Source: Lunularia cruciata (lineage: Eukaryota; Streptophyta; Marchantiopsida; Lunulariales; Lunulariaceae). Taken from it: a stretch of 64,000 nucleotides of DNA. Numbering within the stretch: the stretch's first letter is position 1; each line of letters begins with the position of its first letter. The stretch covers positions 17,548,501-17,612,500 of the forward strand of contig OX419761.1 of the NCBI GenBank assembly GCA_948567375.1, in the 5' to 3' direction. Below, one piece after another: positions 30,041 through 41,900 of this stretch. Below the pieces are notes generated by a model. The model searched no databases and was not told the origin of the DNA. It saw only the letters and a list, made by a program, of their open reading frames with translations. Position numbers and translations under genes: made by a program.

Positions 30041-31312
30041 GATGTCTTTCCTGATGATCTACCCTCAGGATTACCACCTAAAAGGCGAGTAGATCACAAA
30101 ATAGAGACACTCCCGAGGAAGACACCTCCTTGTAAGGCCCCATATCGCCTATCACCTCATGAGTTGGAGGAGTGTAAGACTCAAATTGAGGAGATGCTAC
30201 AGAAAGGGTTCATCCAACCTAGCGTATCACCATATGGGGCCCCTATCTTGTTTGTGAAGAAGAAGGATGGTACAATGCGCATGTGCATTGACTATCGGGG
30301 TCTCAATCAGCAAATAGTGAAGAACAAATACCCCTTACCTCGCATGGATGACCTGTTTGATCAACTCCATGGAGCGAGATACTTCACCAAACTGGACTTG
30401 CGGAGCGGTTACAATCAAATCCGAATTGCAGAGGAGGATGTGTACAAAACTGCCTTTCAAACCAGGTATGGCCACTTTGAGTATCTTGTGATGCCTTTTG
30501 GCCTCACCAATGCGCCTGCCACTTTCATGAGCTTAATGCATGACATATTTCGTCCATACTTGGATAAGTCTGTTATCGTCTTCTTGGATGATATCTTAAT
30601 ATATAGTAGCACAATGACAGAACACAAACAACATCTACAAGAGGTCCTCCAGATTCTAAGACAGAATCAGTTGTACGCCAAAATCTCAAAGTGTGAGTTT
30701 GGCAAGTTTGAAGTAGACTACTTAGGACATAGAGTAAGTGCAGAGGGCATTCAAGTATTGACAGATAAAATAGAGGTCATTCAAAAATGGAGTGCCCTAG
30801 AAGATCAGACTCAACTTAAGAGCTTCTTGGGGTTGACGGGATTTTATTGTAGATTTGTCAAGGATTTCTCCAAGGTTGCACAGCCTTTAACGGCACTACT
30901 TGGCAAGGGGAAGAAGTGGACATGGGGAACTGCACAAGAGTTGGCCTTTCAAGAATTGAAGGCCGCCTTACTACATGCACCAATCTTGAAGTGGTATAAC
31001 CCAAAATGTCCAATCAAGTTGGCTACGGATGCATCAAGCGTAGCAATAGGAGCAATCCTACAACAAGAGTGACATGACGGATGGCATCCAATTGCATATT
31101 TCTTTCGAAAGTTGTTACCGGCAGAGCGCAACTACCACACCACAGAACAAGAAGAGTTTGCCATCATTCTAGCAACCAAGCATTGGAAACACTACTTGGG
31201 CGAGAAGGCATTTGTAGTAGAGACAGACCACAAACCTCTAGTCTACCTCGAGACGTAGAAGGATCTATCTCGTCGCCAAATTCGGTGAGCAGAGTGACGA
31301 CAACGCTTCAAC
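30041..31312 (+). pseudogene. Reverse transcriptase and RNase H, element E
   Basis: Open from 30164 to 31072 (302 codons). RT blocks: [31 protein letters not shown] (first catalytic Asp), [28 protein letters not shown] (30578-30604, catalytic pair intact), [10 protein letters not shown]. RNase H follows with [16 protein letters not shown], a TGA at 31070 (W to stop), YHTTEQEEFAIILA and VETDHKPLVYLET. Additional stops occur at about 31256-31295. The best preserved RT in the window. Confidence 0.94.
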
Positions 31313-32374
31313 ATGACAATCACCTACATGGAAGGTAAGAAGCAACTTGCAGATGCATTCACCCGCATGCCAATGGCCAACAACTTGGCGGTAGATGTTA
31401 AGATTAACCCTGAATTCTGGCAAGAGATTCTAGCTGCTACAAAAATTGATCCACAGATTGTAGAAGCGCAATCGTCCAAAGGTGTCACCAGCACCCAAGG
31501 ACTCACCTTTCGGGAGGGCCGATTGTGGATCCCAAATGTCCCAGAATTACGCACCACCATTCTAGCAGAATGTCATGATTCGGCCATTGCAGCTCATGTC
31601 GGAGTGGACAAGACCTTGGAGGCAGTCAAGCGCCATTACTGTTGGCCCAAGATGAGCAACGACGTGATGGACTATGTGCGTAGCTGCCTACTTTGTCAAC
31701 AGAACAAAGCTTCTAATCAAGCTCCTGAAGGGCTCCTTCAACCTCTTCCCACTCCTACCCAACGTTGGGAACAAGTGAGTATGGATCTCGTCTGTGAATT
31801 ACCCAAGACCACCTCAGGGTTTGACTCCATTGTGGTCTTTGTGGACTGGCTCAGCAAAATGATTCATGTACGCCCTACCACCAAGGAGGTGACTGCTCCA
31901 CAACTAGCTCAACTATACTTAGATGTAGTCTTTGCTCACCATGGCTTGTCTAGAGTACTCATCACCGATAGAGGCACCCAATTCACCAGTTTGTTTTGGC
32001 GAACACTCTTTGGTTTCTTCAAAACCAAATTGGCCATGTCTACAGCTTACCACCCACAAACAGATGGCCAAACAGAGCGGGCTAATCGCACGATTGAAGA
32101 CATGTTATGCGGCTTCACCTTAGAAGAGCAAGAGAGGTGGGACACCCTACTACCGTTGGTGGAATTTGCTTACAACAATTCAGTGAATGCCTCCACCCAG
32201 GTCACTCCGTTCTTCCTCATGTATGGTGAGCATCCCTTCACACCTTCTAGCTTGATGAAGATCCGTCCAGTGACTACCAAGGTTGATGCAGTCAACACAT
32301 TTGTTTCTAGAATCCAACAAGGTGTGGAGAGCGCCAAGCACAGGTTACAGATTGCACAAAATCAACAAAAGTAG
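31313..32374 (+). pseudogene. Integrase, element E
   Basis: 353 open codons. HHCC zinc-binding domain: CHDSAIAAHVGVDKT with CLLCQQNK (31569-31710). Core D,D,E: MDLVCELPKTT / FVDWLSKM, LITDRGTQFTS and PQTDGQTERANRTIED. The C-terminal part includes WDTLLPLVEFAYNNSVNAST. Joins the chromodomain in the same frame after one TAG at 32372. Confidence 0.93.
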
Positions 32375-32857
32375 TATGCTGATGCACACCGTTGGCACAT
32401 GGAGTTCAATGTTGGGGATCAAGTGTGGCTATCGACAACCAACCTCACATTAGTTAGATCTCGTAAGCTCAGACCTCGTTTTATTGGGCCTTTCTCGATT
32501 CTTTGTCGCATCGGCGTTGTGGCCTATCACCTTGAGCTACCACCACACATGAAGATCCATCCAGTGTTCCATGTCTCCCTATTACGTAGATATGCTCCCC
32601 GATCAGGCCAAGGTACTTCCACACAGGACATCCGACCTTGTCCGGCAGTCATTGATGGCATAGAGGAATATGAAGTGGAGCGGATTCTCCAAAAGCACAT
32701 GAGTGGTACTCGCCATCCGCGGGTGGAATATCTAGTACAATGGAAAGGTTACCCCCTCTATGAAGCAACCTGGGAACCCGCTGCCAATTTGGCACATGCA
32801 CCGGTGTTGGTGCAAGCATTTGAGCAACAATTGCACAACGAGGACGTTGCGTCTTAA
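32375..32857 (+). pseudogene. Integrase C-terminus and chromodomain, element E
   Basis: FNVGDQVWLSTTNL and RKLRPRFIGPFSI form the GPY/F-type module. The chromodomain at 32667-32790 reads EEYEVERILQKHM and VEYLVQWKGYPLYEATWEPA. Ends with TAA next to the polypurine tract. Chromodomain-bearing integrases define the chromoviruses. Confidence 0.93.
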
Positions 32858-32870
32858 AAGGAGGGAGGTA
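32857..32870 (+). other. Polypurine tract, element E
   Basis: AAAGGAGGGAGGTA directly precedes the 3' LTR; primer for plus-strand synthesis. The same tract occurs in F (reverse, 40595-40610) and a worn form in G (about 55751-55765). Confidence 0.85.
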
Positions 32871-33631
32871 TGTAATACCAAGGGTTAGCCATATGATCTA
32901 GATGTGAAATTTGGTTTGGTAACATCTAGAATGATGTTATACATGATGGTCAAAATAGATCAGATAGAAGTATCACCAAAAGAGTACTTCTACTAATAAG
33001 GCAGAAATCGAAATAGACTTGAGAACCTTAGAACCAATAGCTAGACATATGATTTAAAGGTGAGAATTGGTTTGGTAACATCTGGAAGGATGTTACACAT
33101 GATGGACAATAGATCAGAAAGAGGTATCACAAAAAGGGGACTTCTACTAATAGAGTAGGAACCGAAATATGCCTGAAATCTTTGAAGGCAATTTCGGAGG
33201 CCTAAACGGATGAATTAGGCCTCGAAAATGTGCAGATTTATCCCCCAACGGAGGAAAGGTTGGCCTTCCCTCCCCCTGGTTTGTCTCATCAAGATCTTTC
33301 CAATGGTACCTTACTCATGTGATTTTGAGATTCCTACAAGAACATTCCCTAAAAGATTCCCTCTAGTCAAAGCTCATTTGACCAACCAGATAGGACCTAG
33401 ACCAGACAAGTCACCCATCCAAGTAAGTAATCCAAGGGTGGAGCTTGCTGACATGTCACCTATCTGTGTCCCTAATCCTATGGTGGAGCTTCCTTGGAGG
33501 AGATCCTCTTTGTCTATATAATAAAGAGAAGGTGCTCCCTTGGGGCATCGAATGTTTGAGTGTGCAATCTGTGTTTTCTCTCTTCTCTTGTCCTCGGAGT
33601 ATTACAATTCTCTTGTCCTCGGAGTATTATA
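32871..33631 (+). repeat. 3' LTR of element E
   Basis: 761 bp, TGTAATACC to GGAGTATTATA (final CA changed to TA). Shares both internal duplications with the 5' LTR, so they predate this insertion. Confidence 0.93.
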
Positions 33632-33800
33632 GATACCCTTTCCAAAGGACCTTGTACTCCGTATGTTGGCAATGGCCTTGTTGAATATGGCAACGCGCAA
33701 AGATACAATCAACTTCCTACTCCTCATTATCATTGAGAGGGATAGGAAGAGGGGGAGGTTGGACTCAAGAGGAAAAGGAAGAGGGGTTAGGAACAAAGGG
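33632..33800 (-). pseudogene. Chromodomain of element D, split by element E
   Basis: The plus-strand GATACCCTTTCCAAAGGACC picks up where 26978 stopped. Minus-strand translation across the two parts gives the IANIRSTRSFGKG-type chromodomain N-terminal part here and the HDATWG part at 26978-26880. Element C shows the uninterrupted arrangement at 12638-12870. Confidence 0.85.
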
Positions 33801-33929
33801 TTTCAACTTGGAAACATGAAAGATAGGATGGATACGCATGTGACAAGGCAAGGCAAGTCGATAAGCAATAGGAGAGACAATTTGGGTGATATCAATTTGG
33901 GTCCTATCCAATTAGGGGCAAGTTTACAA

Positions 33930-35060
33930 ACTTAGGTATCAAGTCGGAGAGGGAGGTCACTAGAGGATAGCATGACTTTATCACCAACTTCAAAGGTGAG
34001 ACCACGACAATGGTGGTCCGCATATTGTTTTTGGCAATTCTGAGCAACAAGGAGGTGAGACTTGGCTTGTTGGAGAGATTGAGATATAGTGGTCAAGAAT
34101 GTGGAAGTATCAGGAACCTGAGATGGAGGGGAAGCAAGAAGAGAATCTGGAACAAGCGGATCTTGGCCAAAATTGAGAAAGAAAGGAGAAAATCCGGTGC
34201 TTGTCTGTTTGGAATTGTTGTAGGCAAATTTTGCAGCTACAAGACATTCATCCCAGTTGGTATGGTGGACATTGACAAAGGCACACAACATATCCTCCAA
34301 TGTACAATTTGCACGTTCGGTTTGTCCATCAGTTTGAAGATGATACGCCGTGGACAAAGCAAGCTTGGTGCCAAGTATCTAGAAGAGTGCTTGCCAAAAC
34401 TTCTCGGTAAATCAAGGATCATAGTCGGAGATGAGTACATGTGGCATCCCATGATGCTTGAAGACATTTTTGAAGTAGATTTGTGCTGAGGTTGGAGCAT
34501 CCACTATATCACAGGTTGGTGTCAAGTGGATTTGCTTACTAAGCTTATCCACAAACACCACAATTGTGGTGTGTCCTTGTTTTGTCTTTGGCAAGGATGT
34601 GATGAGATCCAAGCTCACAGGCTCCTAGCAAGTGGATGGAATGGCGAGTGGTTGAAGGAGCCTACTTGACTTTTGGTTGTTGGCCTTGTTACGTTGGCAG
34701 CTCTTACACGATCGAACAAATTCTCAAACATCTTGTGTCATGTTGGGCCACCACCATTGACGTTGGAGGGTACCTAAGGTCTTGTCAAAACCCATGTGAC
34801 CAGTGATGGGTAAATCATGGGCTTCTTGAAGGCACACACAATGAAGATCACCTTTAGTTGGAACATAGATCCGGTCCTCAAGGAATAAAAGGTCCTCCTT
34901 GATGGAGAAGGTGTTGTACTCTTTATTGCGTGCCGTAAGGCGACCATGTACTATTTGAAAGAAGGGATCTTGGTGTAGAGCTGACTGAAACTCGTTTTTG
35001 ACCTTGGAGTCAACTGACATTGTTGAAATTGCCACTGTGATAAGAGGAAGAGACTTCAAA
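33930..35060 (-). pseudogene. Integrase, element D
   Basis: Minus frames: 35059-34724 with HDLPITGHMGFDKTLGTLQ (zinc-binding), 34618-34412 with MSLDLITSLPKTKQGHTTI and FVDKLSKQIH (first core Asp), 34357-33932 with AYHLQTDGQTERANCTLED and FAYNNSKQTSTG. Breaks separate the three parts but all core motifs can be found. Confidence 0.9.
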
Positions 35061-36280
35061 TCAGGTCATCGTGATAAAGCATCAAGGATGACATGGAACC
35101 AACCTGGTTTGTACTCAAGTTTGATGTTATACAATTGGAGTTGTTCCTCCCATCCATGATGTCGACTCTTCATGTGTTCCAAGTGTAAGGTCTACAATAA
35201 TGGTTTGTGATCAGTTCGCATGATCACTTGTTTACCTAAGAGGTAATGCCTCCATACCTTGGTGGTGTCTACCATTGCAAGTTGTTCTCAATCTCAAGCA
35301 GAGTAGTTTTGTTTAGCCATATTGAGTCGGTGAGACACAAAGGCAATCAGATTGAGTCCATATGGGAATTCTTGTTGCAGCACGGCTCCAATTGCAAAGT
35401 TAGAAGCATCAAAATCAACCACACAGGGTAGTTGAGGATCATATGGTTGAAGAATGGGTCTTGAAGACACCATATGCTTTAACTTTTGGAATGCTTCTTC
35501 ATGTTTGGTGGTCCACTAGAAGCTCAAGTTCTTTCCCAAGAGGTCAGTCAATGGTGTAGCCACATGAGCATAATAATGGATGAATTGTTGGTAAAAACTA
35601 GCCAATCCATTGAATACCCGTACTTTTGTAGCATCCTTTGGGTAGGCAAATCAGTAATGGCCTTGATTTTCTCTTCTTCCATCTTGATCCCTTCTGATGA
35701 GATCTTATGACCCAAGAAGGTAACCTCCTTATGCAAAAAGGCACACTTCGACTTCTTGCAGTAAAATTTCCATTGTCAAAGTCGTCAGACTTCTTGCACA
35801 TGATTCACGTGTTCTGCCTCTATCTTACTATAAATTAAGATATCATCCAAAACACCACCACAAACCGATCCAATAGTTCATCCAACACCCGACGTATCTG
35901 ATCCATGAAGATTATTGGAGCATTAGTAAATCTGAAAGGTAGAACTCTTCACTCAAAATGCCCATACAAAGGCAGTCTTTTGCACATCATCCTTTCTATC
36001 AATAGGAATTTACCGATAGCCACTATGAAGATCCAACTTGGAAAATTAGTGTGCTCAACTTAGTAAATCAAGCAAGTCATTGATCCAAGGCAAGGGATAT
36101 GCATTCTTCACGGTTTGCTTATTGAGCCCACGGTAATCAATACAAAAAAAAAGTCCTCCATCCTTCTTTGGATCAAATAGTACCGGTGCTCCCCAAGGAG
36201 AGGTACTATGTTGTATGGAGTCCTTCTCCAACAACTCTATAAGTGTTGTTTGCAACTCCCGCAACTCCTTTGATGAGAGT
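35061..36280 (-). pseudogene. Reverse transcriptase and RNase H, element D
   Basis: RT starts near 36264 ([52 protein letters not shown]). The YxDD region (about 35842) reads LDDI with a small deletion beside it. RNase H (35500-35200) carries SRPILQPYDPQL and FDASNFAIGAVLQ-like blocks. Several frameshifts. Confidence 0.87.
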
Positions 36281-36469
36281 CAATAGATCGGTCTACTCAC
36301 TAGAGTATTCCTTGGCAATAACTCGATCTTGAAGGGCATATCTTGATCAGAGGGTAATCTCTTTGGAAGATCATCCGGAAACACATTTGCAAACTCTTGA
36401 ACTATCCAATCAACCATTGCTTGATGAGGCTCTTGGCCCTCCTCCGATTGTTTTTGTGCAATTGACTTG

Positions 36470-37060
36470 ATCCACACCGCAAATACAAACTTATCTTCCT
36501 CCAAAGCTTGCTCTATGACTACTTTACTAACCAACTTCCCTTCCAAAGACTCATCTCTTTTCCAAGCTTGCTCCATGGTTGCCTTCTTGGCAAACTTCCC
36601 ATCTTGGGGCCCCACTCCCTTCAAGGTTTGCTCAATGGCTACCTTCTTGAGAAACTTCCCATCTTGGGACTGACTATTTCTTAGGTGTCTTACTCAAAGG
36701 TGCCAGACAACCTAATCGGAAATTCCTACCTTGGTGTTGTACTTGAATTTAGCGTTGGGTCCAATCAAATTGAACCTTATGATGTTCAAGCCAAGGTAGA
36801 CCCAAAATGATATCATAGTGTAGAGGTGCCACTATAAACCTCACACACTCCAAATACTCCTTCCCAATCTTGAAGGTAATAGGATGCAAGGTGCAGAATG
36901 CAGAACTCTTTCTACCATCCGCCATCATCAAACTACTTCCAATCACTGGCTTGATATGAATACCAAATTCCTTTGCTACTTGCATAGACATGCAATTCTC
37001 TAAACTTTCAGAATCAACCAAAATCCTACAACCCTAATTAGATATTGTACCTTGCAAGTG
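36470..37060 (-). pseudogene. Protease and three-unit linker, element D
   Basis: The protease frame 37021-36749 has MVDSESLENCMSMQVAKEFG (catalytic DSG reads DSE) and IILGLPWLEHHKVQFD. The linker at about 36490-36672 contains three 60-bp units (PQDGKFAKKATMEQAW, SLEGKLVSKVVIEQAL and a third), versus two in A and three in H. Confidence 0.85.
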
Positions 37061-37089
37061 AAGCAAACTTGCATAGGTTGAGCCTTCAA

Positions 37090-38070
37090 TCCCATTGGAA
37101 CTAATCAAGTATGCGGCTTGAAATCTCCTATTGGGATTCTTTGTTTCCCTTATCATTTAGTTCCACAAACTCCATCTGGGCAACTTGTCAAGGTCGCTCA
37201 TTTCTAAGTGGACATTCAACAATGCAATGTCCAACTTGGTGACAATAAAAGCAACCTCTATTTTGTTGCAATCTTTCTCGATTTATTGCACCAAGTGGAC
37301 TCCGTTGGATAACATCAATCTCCATTGTTGTTGGTTCTTCCACCCGTGCGTATTGTACTGGTAAGCTTGGTGTAAGTTGAGGTCAAGACCAAGTTGTTGC
37401 AACCAAGGAATCAAAGCGCTCAGCCAATTGCATGGCTTCTTCTATATTTTGTGGTTCTCGCATGGTCACCTTCAATTTGGTTTGTGAATTCAATCTCCGC
37501 ACAAATCCATCCAAAACTTCTCCTTCTTGTATAGTTAGAATCTGCATGATTATGTTCTGAAATTATGTGATGTAGCCCTTTACAGAGCCAATTTGCTTCA
37601 ACTCCGCCAATTTATCTTGTGCGGCTTGGGTGGCATCACAATTTATCTCGTGCGGCTTGGGTGGCATTTAAAGTCTGAAATCAGCCAAGTATTGCATCCT
37701 TCAATTTTGTCCATGTCAAGATTGGTGCAAAAATCTATTGTTTAGCTTGCTCCACTTGGAATTGCCACCAAAGTTTTGCCACACCATCCAATTGGCTAAA
37801 AGCCAAGACAATTTGTTTCCGTTCATCTTGAAGATTGATGGCTTCAAAGTAACATTTGCAATCGAACACAAAATTCTCCATTGTGCTCGGAAGATTCTTG
37901 CCTTCAAACACCTTGGGTTTTAGAAATCAAATATGATCTTCTCCATCTTGGACTGGCACTCTCTCTATATGTTCTCATTGTTGTTGGTCTTGTTCATCCA
38001 ACAATCAAGTAACGTGTTTGATTTGTTGTTGCATCGTAAGGATAACATCCGGTATTGCCACTATAGCTAC
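37090..38070 (-). pseudogene. gag, element D
   Basis: Minus strand, start near 38060 (ATG site now ATA/GTG-like). Capsid segments around 37900-37450; a local duplication repeats about 34 bp at 37606-37670 (TTTATCT(T/C)GTGCGGCTTGGGTGGCAT twice). Zinc knuckle near 37210-37265. Stops throughout. Confidence 0.75.
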
Positions 38071-38098
38071 TACTCTATCCTACTACTCCCAATTTATC

Positions 38099-38313
38099 TA
38101 ATTGATTAACACATAGATACAACATGTCCACCTTTCTCCATAAGTGACAACCAAAAGTATCAAGGGTTCCCCAAACACGGTGATCATATGTAGAAAATCC
38201 TACCCAAAGCGTGAGGTGATGAATTGTGTGAAGCGGTGCTTGGGTAATATTTGGACATGAAAAACCCAATGGTTTGGCAGAAGTGGATTTGATGGTCCAT
38301 AAATTCCATCCAT
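38099..38313 (-). pseudogene. ORF0, element D
   Basis: ATG at 38313, after the primer-binding site. MDGIYGPSNPLLPNHW, then ILPKHRFTQFITSRFG, after which a stop/frame change occurs and the VVTYGEKG remnant and LIN stop follow. Good match to ORF0 of element A. Confidence 0.65.
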
Positions 38314-38320
38314 CCCATTC

Positions 38321-38335
38321 TTGCTCTGATACCAA
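38321..38335 (-). other. tRNA-iMet primer-binding site, element D
   Basis: Plus strand TTGCTCTGATACCAA, reverse complement TTGGTATCAGAGCAA, directly beside the 5' LTR. Confidence 0.9.
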
Positions 38336-38760
38336 TGTAAAAGACCAAGACCGAGGAGAGAAATAGGAGCATGGAAACTCACATTGGGACACTTGAATGT
38401 GGGAAAACTCTGAATGTCTAGCATGAGCTTTGGCTTTGGTATTTATAGGTAGCATACAAGGTCCTTGAAAAGCTTCTCAAGAAGCTTCCTCAAGCCGCTT
38501 TCATAGAGTGCAAGCCAAGTTAACTAGGAAGCTTCTCAAGAAGCTTCCTTCTAGAAGCCGCCTACTTGGCGTGCAAGCTAAGCTAGTTGGAAGCTTCTAG
38601 AAGCTTCCTTCTAGAAGCTACTTACTTGAGGTGCAAACTAAGCTAGCTGGGAAGCTTCCCAAGAAGCTTCCTAGATACTTCCGGAATATTCTAGGCTAAT
38701 TTGTCTTATGTGCTACTTCGTAAGCCCGACTAACTCTGTCGCTAAACTCCATTTGTTACA
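38336..38760 (-). repeat. 5' LTR of element D
   Basis: 425 bp from TGTAAAAGACC (38336) to ATTTGTTACA (38760). GAAGCTTCTAGAAGCTTC at 38590-38607 is identical to the heat-shock-like array in LTR A. A reverse TATA box (TATTTATAGG) is at about 38440. Confidence 0.92.
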
Positions 38761-39850
38761 TGGAGGTTGTGAAGCTACCTCTAGGTGCATTTCTTGAGGC
38801 ATCAAGGCACTCCTAGATATCTATTTGGATTGCCTATAGGTGGATGTTGAAGAAGCTTTTAATAGCATCTCTTAGGGATCCATCTTCAGAGAGCTTAGGG
38901 AGGCGGTGGATCCTTGGAAAGTCTCATCTCTTTTGTGTGGTCATTTTAAAGCTCTCTTGCTTCCCTTTACTACCAAGATGGGTGGTCATAAGAAGGTCAT
39001 TGTCTTGGAGTCAATTATTGGTATTCTGACTTGCACCAACCACCTTCTCTATAGCAATGAGGTTCCACCTCGGTTTTTTACTCACTTGTGAGTGTGGTTC
39101 TACACTAGATGTAATAGCAGTCCATATTACATAGTGTCCTTTTGAAGGATAGAGAATAGCTACCCATGATGCCATTAGGGATATAGTGTTTGCTATGGCA
39201 CAAGAGAGTGGATAGCTTGCTTGGAAGGAGCATTCATATTCTTTGCAAATGACATGTATAATATCAAACTTGTACTTAGTTTGAGATATCAAGTGACAAT
39301 GATGGATGTTGTGGTTATAGACCCTACATGTGATGCAATTTTGGAGGGAATAATTACTCATCCTCCTAGATGGGCGGCAAGCAGAGCAACAACACATAAG
39401 GTCTCTAAGTATAGAGTTATGTAGCAAGGTCACTTCTTTGTTCCTCTAGCCTTGGAGTTATATGGAGTGATGGATATGGTGTTCAACACATTTGTCAAGG
39501 AGTGTGCAAGAGCTTATCATATTAGACGTCAAGGGATACCACTCTCACTCTCATACTTTGTAGCATACTTTAGATAGCATGTGGCCATTTCTATACAAAG
39601 ATCATTGGTTGGTGCAATCCATAGGAGAGGAATCACACTAGGTGATGCTTCTTTGGATGCTCCAATAGTTTGTGGATCTTACAACTTGCATTACTCAGAT
39701 ATATTAAGTGCAATAGGGTAGATTTCTCATATTGAAACTATTGGGGCCTTACCCCATTTTATCTCTTTTGTCTCTCCCTTGTATGGCTTGATGGGGTCTT
39801 CCCATCTTTCATGTGTTCTACATGCTCACCTTTTCCTTGCAACCAATCTT
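38761..39850 (+). pseudogene. LINE (non-LTR retrotransposon) RT and 3' end
   Basis: Continues the frame split by D: GCEA, then CL*VDVEEAFNSIS (RT motif A with catalytic Asp). Middle RT including the FADD region is absent. The post-RT C-terminal domain follows: HDAIRDIVFAMAQESG, VVVIDPTCDAILEG, HFFVPLALELYGVMD, AISIQRSLVGAIHRRGITLG. A 3' tail (39728-39840) matches the dispersed repeats at 21541 and 24859. Several stops: a dead, internally deleted LINE. Confidence 0.85.
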
Positions 39851-40016
39851 CCATAAGAATCTTATCACATTTTTTTGAGAGAAAGACTTAATCGTAACCC
39901 AACATCAGCACTTCTACACATGAAGACTTACCAATCCTTCATGTGAATTGACATGGCAGCCAATTTGTTTCATATGGGGAGCTCATCCAATGAACTCATT
40001 CTGACCTTTAGGGTGA

Positions 40017-40594
40017 TGTAATATTCTGAGGATAAGAGTAGAGAGAAAACACAGATTTCACACTTAATCATTTGATGCCCCAAACGAGCACCTTCTCTTT
40101 ATTATATAGACAAAGAGGATCTCTTCCAAGGAAGCTCTACCATAGGATTAGGCACATAGATAAGTGACATGTCAGCAAGCTCCACCCTTAGATTACTTAT
40201 TTGGATGGGTGACATGTTGATCTAGGTCCTATCTGGTTGGTCAAACAAGCTTTGACTAGAAGGAATCTTTTAGGGAATCTTCTTGTAGGAATCTCATAAT
40301 CACATAGGTACGGTATCGTTGGAAAGCTCTTGACAAGATAAACCGCGGGGGGGGGGGGGGGGGGGAAGGCCAGCCCTTCCAGATGTTACCAAACCAATTC
40401 TCACCTTTAAATCATATGTCTAGCTATTGGTTATAAGGTTTTCAAGTCTATTTTGGTTTCTACCTTATTAGTATTAGTATTTCTTTTGGTGATACTTCTA
40501 TCTGATCTATTTTAACCATCATGTATAACATTATTCTAGATGTTACCAAACCCAATTTTGCATTTAGATCATATGGCTAGCTCTTGGTATTACA
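40017..40594 (-). repeat. 3' LTR of element F, with deletion and poly-G
   Basis: TGTAATATTCTGAGG at 40017 to GGTATTACA at 40594. Contains the 156-bp duplication seen in E. About 180-190 bp present in E is missing at about 40380, between two CCTTCC-type stretches. A 19-base G run sits just left of the gap. Confidence 0.87.
40347..40365 (+). repeat. Homopolymer G(19)
   Basis: Nineteen consecutive G. The corresponding place in E is a short mixed run (CTCCCCCC on the other strand), so the tract expanded here, or the length is a sequencing artefact. Confidence 0.8.
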
Positions 40595-41900
40595 AACCTC
40601 CCTCCTTTTAAGACGTAACATCCTCGTTGTGCAGTTGTTCTTCAAATGCTTGCATCAACATCGGTGCATGTGTCAAATTGGCAGTGGGTTCCCAGGTTGC
40701 TTCATAGAGGGGGTAACTTTTTCACTTTACTAGATAGTCCACCCACAGATGGCGAGTACCACGCATGCATTTTTGGAGAATATACTCCACTTCATATTCC
40801 TCTATGCCATCAATGAATGTCGAACAAGGTCAAATGTCTTGTGTGGAATGACATTGGCCAGATCGGGGAGCATATTTGAGTAGTAGGGAAAATTGGAACA
40901 TTGGATGGATCTTCATGTGTGGTGGTAGCTCAAGGTGATAGGCCACAACGCCGACTTGACAAAGAATCAAGAAAGGCCCAATACAATGAGGTCTGAGCTT
41001 ACGAGGTCCAACTGATGTGAGGTTGGTTGTCAATAGCCACACTTGATCTCCAACATTGAACTCCATGTGCCTATGGTGTGCATTAGCATACTACTTCTGT
41101 CAATTTTGCACAATCTGTAATTTGTGCTTGGCGCTCTCCACACCTTGTTAGATTCTAAAAACAAATGTGTTGATTGTATCAACCTTGGTAGCCATTGGAC
41201 GGATCTTCATCAAGCTAGAAGATGTGAAGGGATGCTCACCATATATGAGAAAGAAGGGAATGACTTGGGTGGATGCATTCATTGAATTGTTGTAAGCAAA
41301 TTCCACCAACGGGATTAGGGTGTCCCACCTCTCTTGCTCTTTTAAGGTGAAGACGTATAACATGTCTTCAATCATGCGATTAGACCACTCTGTTTGTCCA
41401 TCTGTTTATGGGTGGTAAGTTGTGGACATGGCCAACTTGGTTTTGAAGAAACCAAAGAGTGTTTGCCAAAATAAACTGGTGAATTGAGTGCTTCTATCTA
41501 TGATGAGTACTCTAGAAAAGCCATGGTGAGAGAAGACTACATCTAAGTATAATTTAGCTAGTTGTGGAGTGATCACATCCTTGGTGGTAGGGCATACATG
41601 AATCATTTTGTTGAGCCGGTCCACAAAGACCACAATGGAGTCAAAACCTGAGGTGGTCTGGGGTAATTCACAGACAAGATCACTTATTCCCAACGTTGGG
41701 TAGGAGTGGAGAGAGGTTGAAGGAGCCCTACAAGAGCTTGATTAGAATTTTTTTCAGTTGACAAAGTAAGTAGTTGTGTACATAGTCCATCACATTGTTG
41801 CTCATCTTGGGCCAATAGTAATGACGCTGGATTGCATCCAAGGTCTTGTCCACTCCAACATGACCTGCAATGGCCAAATCATGACATTCTGTTAGAATGG
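40595..41900 (-). pseudogene. Integrase and chromodomain, element F
   Basis: Chromodomain region 40810-40610 (EYEVEYILQK-like, then a WEPTANL-like end). The GPY/F-like module FNVGDQVWLLTTNL at 41066-40830. Core region 41693-41406 (LVCELPQTTSGFDSIVVFVD, LIIDRSTQFTSLFWQ) and 41375-41148 (MIEDMLYVF, VEFAYNNSMNAST). HHCC at about 41900-41780. Broken by stops. Confidence 0.88.

Larger units (their letters stand above)
26979..33631 (+). mobile_element. Element E: near-intact family 2 chromovirus
   Basis: LTR 26979-27742, primer-binding site, ORF0a, ORF0b, gag, protease, RT/RNase H, integrase, chromodomain, polypurine tract, LTR 32871-33631. The flanks GATAA (26974-26978) and GATAC (33632-33636) are a target duplication with one change. 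It interrupts the chromodomain of D. The LTRs look roughly 97% identical by eye. Pol is one continuous frame broken only by point stops, so this is the youngest insertion in the window. Confidence 0.94.
26515..38760 (-). mobile_element. Element D: family 1 chromovirus, interrupted by E, inserted in a LINE
   Basis: Minus strand, 5' LTR 38760-38336, 3' LTR 26857-26515. The flanks are TGGAG at 26510-26514 and TGGAG at 38761-38765, an exact 5-bp target duplication. Element E occupies 26979-33631. Without E it spans about 5.6 kb and is the most complete family 1 copy: ORF0, gag, protease, linker, RT, RNase H, integrase and chromodomain are all present, with stops and frameshifts. Confidence 0.92.
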
